From Liolophura sinensis (lineage: Eukaryota; Mollusca; Polyplacophora; Chitonida; Chitonidae): a DNA stretch of 20,808 nt. Position numbers and translations under genes: made by a program. How positions within the stretch are numbered: the first letter of the stretch is position 1; every line of letters begins with the position of its first letter. The notes under the pieces were generated by a model, which ran no database searches, was not told where the DNA came from, and saw nothing but the letters and a program-made list of their open reading frames with translations. Shown one piece after another: positions 10,541-19,792 of the stretch. The stretch covers positions 86,203,836 through 86,224,643 of the forward strand of contig NC_088295.1 in NCBI RefSeq assembly GCF_032854445.1. Direction: 5' to 3'.

Positions 10541-11013
10541 TAAAATGCTAAATCCTCAGTTTTTTGCACACATGAAAGAGCAACTTTCAGTGACCTTTTT
10601 GATTTGCTTTCAGAGACAAAACTACATTGGTTGGGTTGACCAATTTCAGAACGTCACAAAAAGTATAATTTTATCAGTTTATGCAGAATGCTGTCCTCGG
10701 GAGAAGATACTTTAACAAACACCTTGCAAACATATCAAATGGTTGAAGAATCACACGAAATACACTATATAAATTACTTTCACAAAATACTGCCATTTAA
10801 CCCAAATGTTAGGAAAATGAAATTACTCATCCATCCAAGTATACACCTTAAGTGACTACACCATGCAGCAGTGTAATTAGCTCCACCTGGGACGTGAATA
10901 AACCACCCATACAGGTATCTTGAGCTAAGCATTCCACATATGCCAGACATTACTGGTAATGTATAAACTTTTTTAGGGAATTAATACATCATATTTAACA
11001 AACTGTTTACATG

Positions 11014-11119
11014 ATGAAGAGTCTGTGTTCCCACTGACAACGTTGTCCAGTTACTACATGAGCACAGAAGCATAATGAAGAGTCTGTGTTCCCACTGACA
11101 ACGTTGTCCAGTTACTACA
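11014..11119. repeat. 61-bp tandem duplication
   Basis: A 45-base stretch beginning ATGAAGAGTCTGTGTTCCC is repeated exactly, 61 bases later (11014-11058 and 11075-11119), with a different spacer. The identity points to a recent duplication. It is intronic in the gene model. Confidence 0.9.
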
Positions 11120-11706
11120 GAGGCAGAAACCAATCATCTTGCTTGTCTTCCTTACTCTGAATATTAATAGGCAATTACAACAATTTGCCGCAAACCACAC
11201 TTCTCAAATCACATAAGGTCACACCTATTTTTGTTTTACCCCGGCAGAATGAATCTTTTATCAAAAAAATTGAACTGAAAAACTGACATAATTCGTGGGA
11301 AAATGGACCGTCCCTGAAATTTTTCCTGCTTAAGACACATTTACGTTACTGGAAAGCCTTGAAAAACACGAAATTCCTAAAAATATCAAGACCAGACAAA
11401 GCTGGATATACCATTCCTTTCCAGTTTTGGAAATGTCAGCTTGCTCATAAAACAAAGTAATATTGGTGTCACTTAAGATACATTATACATGTACACATGT
11501 ACCCAAGAAGACTTCACTATACATCACACTTAACTGATTTGTGCCTCGATGTGAAGCTTTTCACTGTTGTTACATGTACTTATCTTGTGTGGATAGCAAC
11601 CAAAGGTCTCTCCTCAATCTTTACTTGTGAGGGTCATGCAGATCTATGTACTACTTGCTGTAATTCCCTAAGGGCACGTCGTAGTTTCCACCCCACATGT
11701 ACCTAC

Positions 11707-11901
11707 CTTGAAACTGATACACGCAGTATCCAGCAAGCCTAGTCTTCTCCTGGCTCAGTTCCTCTTTTGTCCGTCTTACTGGGTTTCTAAATTCTAGAAA
11801 ATCTCTTTCCGGCCAGCCCTTTAAACGGAAGTCTCCACTAAGGCGTAGTTCAGCCACATCGTCAATGGCAGGATCATACCGAGTCAGGTCTCTAGGGGTG
11901 C
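11707..11901 (-). CDS. Best-supported exon of the inferred gene (65 codons)
   Basis: The acceptor is GGACTGTTTGTAG and the donor TTTCAAG followed by GTAGGT. It has 195 bases, phase 1 in and phase 1 out. The frame reads TPRDLTRYDPAIDDVAEL, then RLSGDFRLKGWPERDFLEF, then RNPVRRTKEELSQEKTRL, then AGYCVYQFQ. The peptide is rich in charged residues and ordered motifs (three aromatics in GWPERDFLEF), with a predicted helix at TKEELSQEKTRL leading into a strand. Codon use and lack of low complexity make this clearly coding, in contrast to the rest of the window. Neither the domain nor the family is recognised. Confidence 0.92.
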
Positions 11902-12063
11902 CTACAAACAGTCCAGGTAATATTTCATGTCAGACTGATGTTAAAAGGTCTGCGTGAATAAGTGATGGGGACAACAGAGTTAATTAAACACCTAGCTTCT
12001 GCTGATCCCCAGGTAATTAGCTCTGAAACAATTAACACAGGAAAATACTGATACCACTAAACC

Positions 12064-12123
12064 TCTATAAAACAATCAAAACGACTATAAAATAATCAAA
12101 ACGACTATAAAATAATCAAAACG
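12064..12123. repeat. 20-bp tandem repeat, three copies
   Basis: CTATAAAATAATCAAAACGA is repeated at 12064, 12084 and 12104; the first copy differs at one base. AT-rich and intronic. Confidence 0.9.
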
Positions 12124-12146
12124 ATCCAAACAATTAATTTACTTGT

Positions 12147-12370
12147 TTTTTTTTTTTCATTTTTTTATTAACACTGGCCATGAGAGTGTTTTATTAATAT
12201 CAGACTACTTAGAGTAAACCACTGACATTTTTCAGACACCTTACAAACCTCTTGACTTAAAACCTCAGTTGAAAGAACAGGGGCTGGATTTGAACAGGCA
12301 ACCTCATTGGTCAAGGGCCTGACAGTCACAGTGAGTCAGCGGTTTAACCATCTGAGCTAGTGAGGCCACT
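12147..12370 (-). mobile_element. tRNA-derived SINE, second family or subfamily
   Basis: On minus the head has an excellent A box TAGCTCAGATGG (12348-12359) and a consensus B box GTTCAAATCC (12286-12295), spaced as in a tRNA gene. The body runs to a poly-A-like end (poly-T on plus at 12148-12160). The body differs from the 8538 copy but shares a weakly similar AAACCACTGACA-type block with 15768-15915. The intact promoter boxes suggest a fairly young insertion. A tRNA gene is excluded because the acceptor stem and 3' half do not pair and the element continues some 140 bases beyond. Confidence 0.8.
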
Positions 12371-12871
12371 TAAAACAATACAGTAAAACATACATTCTAA
12401 CTGATGTGCTTCATTTGATGTAATACCTTGAATATGTTAATTTGTAAAAATTTAAATTCATTTGATTTTAACTGGCAGTTGATGATAATATTTGATTACA
12501 TGTTGCAAATACACCACAATTAAATCATAATACATGTACACCTAATTTTAATGTAAAATGAATCGCAAACAAATAGTTTAAAGCAAAGATGGCAGGGTTG
12601 AAAATGAGCACCAAAGGTGTGTAACAGAAATGTAAAGGTGGTTGGCTATCTTATCACACAAATTTTCCATATTATAGCTTGAACATTACTTTTCAACATG
12701 TATAAAATTTTACATTAACACAATATAAATGTATGTGCATTTCAATCACATGTTGTGCTCCGTACATAGTATACAGTCCATCCATGCACATGTACCAGGG
12801 ACTGTATACTTACATGTACATGTATGGCTAGAGCATGTGCTGAAATCAGTACAAAATACATGTACATAATG

Positions 12872-13698
12872 CAGGGGCATAGGAAGCAATTTCAAAGTGG
12901 GGGGGGGGTCACGAGTCGCAGCAAAAAAGGTGAGGGCCCAGGAAGCTCTAAAGGAGTTACATTGCTTTAGAGGCAATTTGCTGTATCTTAGATATGCCAG
13001 TTGAGGTGTTATTGACTATTTAAGCCTGCCTGAAAAAATTGATTTAGACGTTGAGCTCAATTCTTGACGCTTTTGCCTAGAGAACCACGGCTCAAGTAAG
13101 AACATGGTAACAATTTATCCTGAATTCAACATTAAATTTATGCATGCTGGAGAATGGTTGATTGGTAGATTGACTAATACAAGCATTTAACTCGTATGGA
13201 GGAGAATTGTTGGAAAGAAACATCCATGTTTCCAGGCTATTCGCACTGGCTTGCCTTTGATTAAAATCAGTGTCATTCACATGAATACATACACTTTTTG
13301 ATCAGGCCTTTGGCTCAGAAAAAAAAAGGTTGTGTCTGATTTAGGGCAATTGTCAGTAACGCGCCAAAGTCGGTGGTTACAACGGTTACTTATCTTTCCT
13401 TCACTGATGAATCTTGCAACCTGTCCTACGTGAAATGATCTTGAAATGGCGATAAACTTTTATTATTATTAGGAATGTGCACTGGGAAACTTGCAGTTTA
13501 CCATGTTTAGTATACCGAGAAAATATATTTGCAATAGTGTGATGTTTCATTCGGTAAAGGGGCCTGTTTGTATTACAAGTATATATCATTTCCGGAACCT
13601 GAAAAGTGGGGGGGGGGGGGGCAAAAGATGCTGCTCCCCCACTTTTGAAATGGCCCCCTTGGCCACCACCACCCCCTCCCCGGCTTCCTTCGGCCCTG
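12872..13698. mobile_element. 827-bp element with inverted ends and TAATG duplication
   Basis: The left end is CAGGGGCATAGGAAGC (12872-12887). The right end, read on minus, is CAGGGCCGAAGGAAGC (13698 inward); 13 of 16 bases match. Both ends go on with a TTTCAAA(A)GTGGGGG block. The five bases TAATG flank both sides exactly (12867-12871 and 13699-13703), as expected for a target-site duplication. There is no transposase ORF, so this is a non-autonomous copy. CAGGG ends recall hAT-type elements, but those make 8-base duplications and none of that size is visible here, so the superfamily is left open. Frames across its G/C runs (13401-13828) are artefacts of the runs. Confidence 0.65.
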
Positions 13699-14257
13699 TA
13701 ATGTATACGTGAACAGAACACAGTACATTATGTGCTGTATAACCTAGTGCATATTGTATCCTATTGTATATTGCAGATATTTCTGCTGGCCATGTTAACG
13801 GCTCAGCTGCCACATAAACCATTTCCAATCATTCCAGTCACTATAACCTGGATCTCCTGTCTCCTGCATTGTCCTCAAAGTCTTAATACCGTACGCTACA
13901 AAAATAGTATTCCTCTGATCTTCAAGTAATACAGAATTCATATCATCTCATTTTGTGACAGAATTTATTAAAGAACATAACATCGCAATTAACACAAATG
14001 TAACAAACGCATCCGCACTAACAATATCCAAATTTCACAAGCCAACATTTTCGAATCACATAAGTTCATTAACAGAGAGGACTGTGCTCTATGAAATATT
14101 AAGAGCACCTTCTTTCTTCATTATAACAGTTGCTTATAGTTCTTCATGTTCATTATGAAAGCAAAAGCACAGTAGATTCCCAAACAGGTTGCCGTTTACC
14201 CTTTTAATGTTATAGATTTTCTTGGTTTCAATCTCCATGTTCCATGAGTTTATCCTT

Positions 14258-14342
14258 GATTTATTTATTTGATTGGTGTTTTACGCTGCACTCAAGAATA
14301 TTTCACTTATGCGATGGGAGCCAGCATTATGGTGGAGTCCTT
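14258..14342 (-). mobile_element. SINE 3' fragment
   Basis: On plus, GATTTATTTATTTGATTGG is followed by TGTTTTACGCTGCACTCAAG and AATATTTCACTTATGCGATG. This matches the tail of the 8538 copy for about 80 bases and then loses similarity. The tRNA head is absent, so this is a 5'-truncated copy in minus orientation. Confidence 0.85.
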
Positions 14343-15767
14343 CTTTTACTCGATGATGCTAATTAGAGGTGGCTGAGTGACTCTATTCAAAAACATTGGT
14401 TAGCGAAGTCTGGTTTACTGTTAATGCACACTTGTGTTTACAATTACATATACTCATTAATAAGTGGGTAATATGAAGTCAGAACTACTTTAGAATGAAT
14501 GGAGACTTGTTTTTGTTGCTAAAGCCAGCACAACTGAAAATACCGAGTTCCAGGTTAGTGAATGGAAGAGTACAAATCCATATTTCTGAAAGTAGAGTTC
14601 TGCAGCCTGAAACTTATCTCAGATTTAATAGTGCATGTGCGGAGTACAATATAAACACAGCATAAACTGATGTACAAGTACACTTAATATACAATGCATG
14701 CATGCACGCGCAGCATACAGCATATGGCGCATGTTCTATATACATTACAGGCATGACATGATCACTAACATGACAAGTATTTGCACTGTGCAATCAGGTG
14801 TATACCAAACAAACACACTGTAGTACACAGATATACATATATATTTATAAAGTATAGGCATTGAACAAACAACGCATGTGCAAACCATGCAAACATATTG
14901 TACACAAGAAAGGACGGACTGCAATGACATGGAATACTGTGAAATAGGAAAGGTCAGGTGCAACAATAAAATAACAAAATGAATCAACATACACTGAGTG
15001 AGGGGAAACACACAGCATACCCTTGGGGTTCTCACAAGTGATATACTACTCAAACTCAAATATATCAATATGGAATATACCTTGTCACAAAACACCTGTG
15101 GATAACAACAAACAAACAGTTCAAAATTACAAAGGTAAACATCAGAAGAAATGCACAACTTTTTATTTTAACTACACAATCATGCAACATGTAATTTCAC
15201 AAGCAAATAGATCACCAAGAAAGTGTTCAGACAACTTTTTAAAAACAATCTCTTCAGGTAAGTCATGCAGAATAGCCATACAGGAACACTGTACAGGTAA
15301 ATATATTAACTGCAACAGAAAGGGAAGTAGAATGAACTGAACTATATCACTACTGTATATGGAAGATATATAACTAAGGTTTAATCTCACCTGCAATACA
15401 AGTTAATAGGCATGATAATAACACTCAAAGTATGATAAAACTTTAAAACACCATCCACAGATTTTATAACTGATAATTGGAGCTTGTAATCTGAGTTGAG
15501 TCGAGTGATGGAGGTCATTCAATAAAACACAATTTTTAGAGAAACTGGTCTTGTGTAAAGAATGAATGATTATGGCCGAAAGGCACTTGGTCAGTGTTGC
15601 ACAATATCTTATTGACAAACTTTACAATCAAGCTTGATATCCATACAGGTAAGTACAGGTAGATGTTTGTGCACATCTAATACAGTAGGCAAATCTCTCA
15701 ACACACTTCACCAAGAATCACATGCTCCTTCATATCAAACAAGAAATAAATTTATAACACCATACAT

Positions 15768-15915
15768 TTATTCATTTATTTGATTTTCGTGTCAAATAAA
15801 TGTCTTCAGAGTGCCTGGAGAAAACCACCAACCTCTGACAAGTTATTGATGAGCTTTCATATGCGTGACATTTAGGTTTCCACATCACATTAATTGGTGG
15901 AAGACAAGTGGTTTA
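15768..15915. mobile_element. Diverged SINE-like fragment
   Basis: Begins TTTATTCATTTATTTGATTT like the SINE tails, then continues with GCCTGGAGAAAACCACCAAC and CTCTGACAAGTTATTGA. That block resembles the body of the 12147 copy. No tRNA boxes remain. The orientation is probably minus. Confidence 0.5.
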
Positions 15916-16335
15916 TAAAAAATGTAACACTTCCCAAATGGCTTCATGAACACTGTTCACCGCTTATATTGTCTTCAAAGTTCTTCCAACAATGAGAATA
16001 GGGGAGTTTACAAATTCTTTCTCTACACTCAGAACTGAATCCACACCTTGTGAATCTAGTCCCACATCTTACCACAAACTTACTACATTCCTGTACCTAC
16101 ATACATGCAGATATACGTGAAACAAGCATGTTCTATGTAGTACTGCATGGACAGAAAGGATAAACAACTCCCTACATGTAAATATAAACTTGCACAAACA
16201 ACAATAGATGAAAAGCACAGAAGCTTTTTGTCTTAATATATAAAAAGACTTGCTGTTTAGCAACCAGCTAAATCATACACATGAAACGTTTGCTAAAGTT
16301 CATAACAAGCTCAACATCTACAGTGAAACATGCTA

Positions 16336-16478
16336 TCATAACATGGACAAAGTAGACAGTACCAAGGGAGAAAAGCTCTACATGTACTAAACAACCTCAA
16401 GCTCTTGTCATAATAACATGAAGAAAGATGCCACTAAAAAGGTGAGAAAAGTTCTACAGGTTAACTAAACAACCTGAA
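16336..16478. repeat. Imperfect direct repeat, about 72 bp
   Basis: Two copies share the order AACATG, AAAG, GAGAAAAG, TCTACA and ACTAAACAACCT with many differences. The first runs about 16336-16400 and the second about 16410-16478. It is an old duplication just inside the intron downstream of the exon at 16497. Confidence 0.5.
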
Positions 16479-16496
16479 ACTGTGAAATAAAGTTAC

Positions 16497-16575
16497 CTAA
16501 AATCCCATCCATGTGATGATTGGCATGAACTAAATTCCACAGTCCAGGTACAAGAAAGTCTTCATAGGAGCGTCT
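16497..16575 (-). CDS. Internal exon encoding RRSYEDFLVPGLWNLVHANH...
   Basis: The donor is ATTTTAG followed by GTAACT. The open frame encodes RRSYEDFLVPGLWNLVHANH then HMDGIL, and the last base G completes a Gly codon with the GC that opens 11707-11901 (phase 1). The 5' boundary is ambiguous. AATTACAG gives a phase 0 start at 16575. The AG two bases on gives a phase 2 start at 16573, matching the exon at 17854-17923. A weaker TTTAAG at 16602 would extend it to 16601 and add YLSLYKLQ. The peptide is aromatic-rich and looks structured. The family is not recognised. Confidence 0.8.
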
Positions 16576-17306
16576 CTGTAATTTATACAGCGAAAGGTAA
16601 ACTTAAACAATTATATGTAAGACTTGAATTTACGACAGACTGTGACATTCTAAACAACTGGTAGCATCAGGGAAGTTCAGGGATACATGGAGGTAAGTCA
16701 ATCAGTATATGCTATTCGGCCAGGTACAGTTCTTCCACAGATTTCATTTACAGCTAGCATACCTGTGCAGGTTATACAGGTAAGATTACTGGCTTGCCTT
16801 CACAAGCTACAGGCAACATTATTAATCTCAGACCATTTCTCTTTTGTTGACATTGTTAACATGTTTATACATGACTCAAAGGTCATGGTCTCTCACAGAG
16901 AAAGGGGTGACAACTGTTACCTCTGGCAAATGATATGAGCTGACCAGCCTTGGACTTACAGGCACAGTGATTACATATGGCTCCAGAACTGCTGGACTGA
17001 TTGTGACTGAGCCTTTAACCTTGGTCAAGCGGAAAGTTAAATCAATGCAGCTTTACTGAGCTGTGTATAACATATATAATACATAGCACATATAAAAGCT
17101 GAATTCTGATGCCAATTGTTCCCTTAATTCCACTACTATTGCCCCTGTTGTGTGAAAATTGTATAACAAGCTGGCAAAGGAATATCCCACGAGCATGTCA
17201 CACATGAAAAATAGTCATGTATTTAAGCCTGGAAGTGAACATTCATTTCTGTTATTGGCTTGATTCCACCCATATTACTTACTCGTCTACACACTGAAAG
17301 AGTCAA

Positions 17307-17505
17307 ATTATTTACTTATTTACTTGGCGTTTTACACCATACTCCTGAATATTTCACATACATGATGACATCCAACATTATAATGGATGGAAACTGCTCC
17401 TGGGAAATTCACGACTAATTCACAACGCTAATCTTCCCATGAATGAAGTGAGAGGAAGTCTATGACTTGGATTTGAACTCACATTGATCGCATGATTAAA
17501 GCACA
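17307..17505 (-). mobile_element. Diverged SINE copy
   Basis: On plus it begins TTATTTACTTATTTACTTGG and CGTTTTACACCATACTCCTG, then AATATTTCACATACATGATG, which is the tail of the 8538 family with substitutions. At 17469-17478, read on minus, GTTCAAATCC is a consensus B box. The A box region near 17500 is eroded. Older than the 8538 copy, to judge by divergence. Confidence 0.75.
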
Positions 17506-17765
17506 CTTGAAGTGGTGGTGTTGTTTTGTTTGTTTTTTTTTTTTGTCCTTTTTATGGAGTTTAGAATATGTGCTTACACGTGAAAGAGGTTTTTCTTGTA
17601 CTAACCTGAGTAATATATGTATCAATGAACAAAAAATCAACACATTATGCAGCAACATCTATTGACTGTCTGTACAAGTGTGTGCACCTGACAGCAATGA
17701 TGACGTACGAGTATATAGGTGTCAGGCTTAAATCACATAAAGTAAACAATCAAGTCTTCTAATTC

Positions 17766-17783
17766 TACACACACACACACACA
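17766..17783. repeat. (CA)n microsatellite
   Basis: About nine CA/AC dinucleotides, followed by a TA-rich stretch (ACATATATATACATATG). Confidence 0.85.
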
Positions 17784-17853
17784 AACATATATATACATAT
17801 GGAGAATAATGAGATAAAAGTTTGTCCATGACAGACTAAGCTGCAAGTCTTAC

Positions 17854-17923
17854 CTGTTTTTCAGAGTTCTACTGAGAAAGGTTTGTTTTGGCCTTTGTTT
17901 GGAAAGTAAGGATGATATCCTAA
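17854..17923 (-). CDS. Candidate exon encoding RISSLLSKQRPKQTFLSRTL
   Basis: The acceptor is TTACATTTTCAG and the donor AAAAACAG followed by GTAAGA, both good. Only one frame is open through all 70 bases: phase 1 in, phase 2 out, reading RISSLLSKQRPKQTFLSRTL then KN. The peptide is basic and serine-rich. It joins the exon at 16497 only if that exon uses the second AG of ACAGAG (start 16573), which lowers confidence. The alternative is an unseen exon between them. Confidence 0.5.
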
Positions 17924-18348
17924 CTGAAAATGTAAGTTTATGCACCCAAAGTAACATTTTATAACCTACGTTTGCCTCTAAAAATGCAATTTTTAGTGCA
18001 AAACTTTATGCCATTTACTGCACAATATATACACATATTATATATTGTACTTGTCCCAGGGGCTGTCTCTTGGTGTGATAAACCATGCACCTTGAGTGAC
18101 TGTGAAACACAGCTGTGAGTGCCAACAGTATTGAACTTGATGGGGGGTCTGAAATACTAGACAGCTTAAGAATGCCTATAGCTCCATTAAGATAAGGATA
18201 TACCCCTGCACAATATCACGGTTCAGGGCAATTTTCGGCCAATACGATGAATAAGTGAACAGATCCTCTATGATCAACACAAATTTGGGTACATATTTGT
18301 ACAAGACTAACAGACAGTTTTTATTCCTCTTTCACACAATGTTGTGTA

Positions 18349-18371
18349 CTATTTACTATTTACTATTTACT
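18349..18371. repeat. 7-bp tandem repeat
   Basis: Three copies of ACTATTT in a row. Trivial length. Confidence 0.8.
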
Positions 18372-18637
18372 CCGGCCTTTATGATGAGGTTTGGGGGACA
18401 AACTGCGAACACAACTTGTGCTCATGCATTGCAAAAGAGCAATGATCAAGAAAGTTTGAAACTGTGTCACCACTGGACAGGAAAAGATACCTCATTCACT
18501 AGGCCAAATCTGGGGCATCAAAAGATATTCCCTTCTCATACACCTAGAGGCTACTCCCCAAATCCACGGTTCAAATGTTTATGTGCACGTACAAATGAAA
18601 CTAGACCGAGTTAAACTGCGTATGTTGATTTTCCCTG

Positions 18638-18849
18638 GCCCCAGAATCACAAAGTGATCTTGCACTTAAGACCAAATTTCAAATCAGTTTAAAACTGTTA
18701 TTTCTGATGTAACAAGTATTGCTTCACAATATAAATTCTGGGTAAGTTATTGTGTAACAAATTTCGGCTAAAATGATGGAAAGGAACGTACCAAACATAA
18801 TGATCAAAACTTTGACTTAAGTCTAAGATCACTTTGTGATCTCAGGGCT
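18638..18849. mobile_element. MITE-like element with 36-base inverted ends
   Basis: The left arm GGCCCCAGAATCACAAAGTG continues with ATCTTGCACTTAAGAC. Read on minus, the right arm is AGCCCTGAGATCACAAAGTG followed by ATCTTAGACTTAAGTC. The core ATCACAAAGTGATCTT is perfect (18646-18661 and 18825-18840). The 212-base element has no ORF. It is AT-rich between the arms and unrelated in sequence to the element at 9052, although both contain a CTTAAG(T/A)C-type word. Confidence 0.8.
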
Positions 18850-19590
18850 TGAGCTACAAAGAAAAAAAAACCCGCTTCAAATGTTATTGCAGGAGATATT
18901 TAGGATGTAGACAACCAGAAACACAAAATTCATCATATATACAACTTAAGGAGTTTCACATGTAAGTGCCCAAAATTTATAGCTGTCATGTAAAAAGTCC
19001 TAAATGGTAAGATAAGGCATGGTTTGAGAGTCTGGAATGTCCTGCCATATCCACACATGTCCCAAACATGCGTGACCGACACATATATATATGTTATAAA
19101 TGTTAAAATACAAACATTAAATCAGCTCAAGTACATGTAGTGCAGATTATTTAAAGCAGATCCCCAGTGCTGCGCCTTCCAAACTGCAGACAGATAGTTT
19201 GAAGTCCCCTGAATCGATTCTGATTGGTTAAAATGGAAGAAAACAGAAGAAAAACGGCAGAATTTGGTGATTAACCATACGAAAATCTACTCCACTAAAA
19301 TCATGTCACCATTGACCTTAGGACTTCCAAGCCGTACTTTCATTGCAGGCATCTGAGTCTTGGCTTTGTGTACAACACAGAGAGCAGGATACCATTGCTA
19401 TACTTTTACAGCTATTTTTGAGATTATTCCATGACGAAGTGTGGCTTGTGACTCCAGTAACACAAGGCAGGATACTGTGAAATTACATAAATGGCCTAAA
19501 AATGCCGCAGAATGAGAAAATATGGACCAGATCTCATTAAAAGCGCCTTCTGATTTACAGAGAACTCGATCGCAGTCATATGAGCCATAC

Positions 19591-19648
19591 CTTCTGAAAG
19601 GCAAGGCTGAAGGACAAGTCTTATAATTTCCCCCACCCCCCAGCCCCC
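19591..19648 (-). CDS. Possible further upstream exon (weak)
   Basis: The acceptor has a long pyrimidine tract ending TTTTTTTTAAG, and the donor is TCAGAAG followed by GTATGG. The frame GGWGVGEIIRLVLQPCLSE is open, phase 0 in and phase 1 out, which fits the phase 1 entry of 17854-17923. However, the first half is coded by a G run (GGGGGGCTGGGGGGTGGGGG) that may be simple sequence, and the acceptor AG is preceded by A. Kept as a candidate because the donor word and phase agree with the chain. Confidence 0.28.
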
Positions 19649-19792
19649 CTTAAAAAAAACAAACAAAAAAGGAAAGACATCCAAATTTTTACTCCTGGAA
19701 TGTAAAAGTTGTTTAGCTACTTGCTTGTTCAAAACAGCATGATGAAACACAAACTGTGGGGAGGCGCTAGCCTTTGCTCTACAATGGCCAGT

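Larger units (their letters stand above)
7464..11706 (-). other. Intron of about 4.2 kb
   Basis: Holds a SINE (8538-8784), a palindromic element (9052-9196), a decayed 39-bp array (10242-10540) and a 61-bp tandem duplication (11014-11119). The plus-strand open frame at 8013-8231 and the others in this stretch have no paired splice sites in a compatible phase. No exon was found, though a short phase 1/phase 1 exon could be missed. Confidence 0.5.
11902..16496 (-). other. Intron of about 4.6 kb
   Basis: Contains SINE copies (12147, 14258, 15768), a 20-bp tandem repeat (12064), an 827-bp inverted-end element (12872-13698), an imperfect duplication (16336) and an F-box-like open frame (15172-15396, described under findings). 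None has a splice phase that lets it join the flanking exons at 16497 and 11901, which already fit each other directly. Confidence 0.5.
16576..17853 (-). other. Intron of about 1.3 kb
   Basis: Holds a diverged SINE (17307-17505) and a short CA repeat (17766). The plus-strand frame 16687-16938 has no exon-like boundaries. No other feature seen. Confidence 0.45.
17924..19590 (-). other. Intron of about 1.7 kb, or region upstream of the first visible exon
   Basis: Contains a palindromic element (18638-18849). The 119-codon plus-strand frame at 18255-18614 has no recognisable motif, no splice support and no exon-like composition. I do not regard it as a gene. Confidence 0.4.
1026..19648 (-). other. 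Inferred multi-exon gene, 3' part, product not recognised
   Basis: Seven to eight minus-strand exon candidates can be chained by reading phase. In gene order the exit/entry phases are 1/1 at 16497-11901, 1/1 at 11707-7463, 1/1 at 7383-3871, 2/2 at 3775-1227 and 0/0 at 1188-1097, ending in a TGA at 1026-1028. The joined product is about 210 residues without the weak first exon. It is mixed charged and hydrophobic, with no obvious signal peptide, membrane segment or low-complexity tract. I do not recognise the family. Introns are 0.09 to 4.6 kb, as in a mollusc-type genome. No minus-strand AATAAA or ATTAAA is visible below 1026, so the mRNA 3' end may lie outside the window. The start of the gene is not in view. 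What is seen: splice motifs and open phases. What is inferred: that they form one transcript. Confidence 0.7.

Noticed and set aside
12286-12359. Possible tRNA gene
   Set aside because: A and B boxes are present, but there is no pairing acceptor stem and no proper anticodon arm; the sequence continues as a SINE body.
13401-13828. Gly- and Pro-rich frames on both strands
   Set aside because: Produced by the poly-G/poly-C runs at the end of the 827-bp element.
14745-15158. 137-codon minus-strand frame, hydrophobic
   Set aside because: Cys/Tyr/Ile-rich peptide from AT-rich CA/TA simple-like sequence (CATATATATTTATAAAG and similar). No conserved motif and no matching splice phase.
15023-15340. 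Plus-strand 105-codon frame ending near a CTTCAG/GTAAGT donor
   Set aside because: Opposite strand to the F-box-like frame, Asn/Lys-rich, and no partner exon on plus.
18255-18614. 119-codon plus-strand open frame
   Set aside because: No recognised motif, no splice or promoter context, composition like the surrounding non-coding DNA, and length within chance for 20 kb in six frames.
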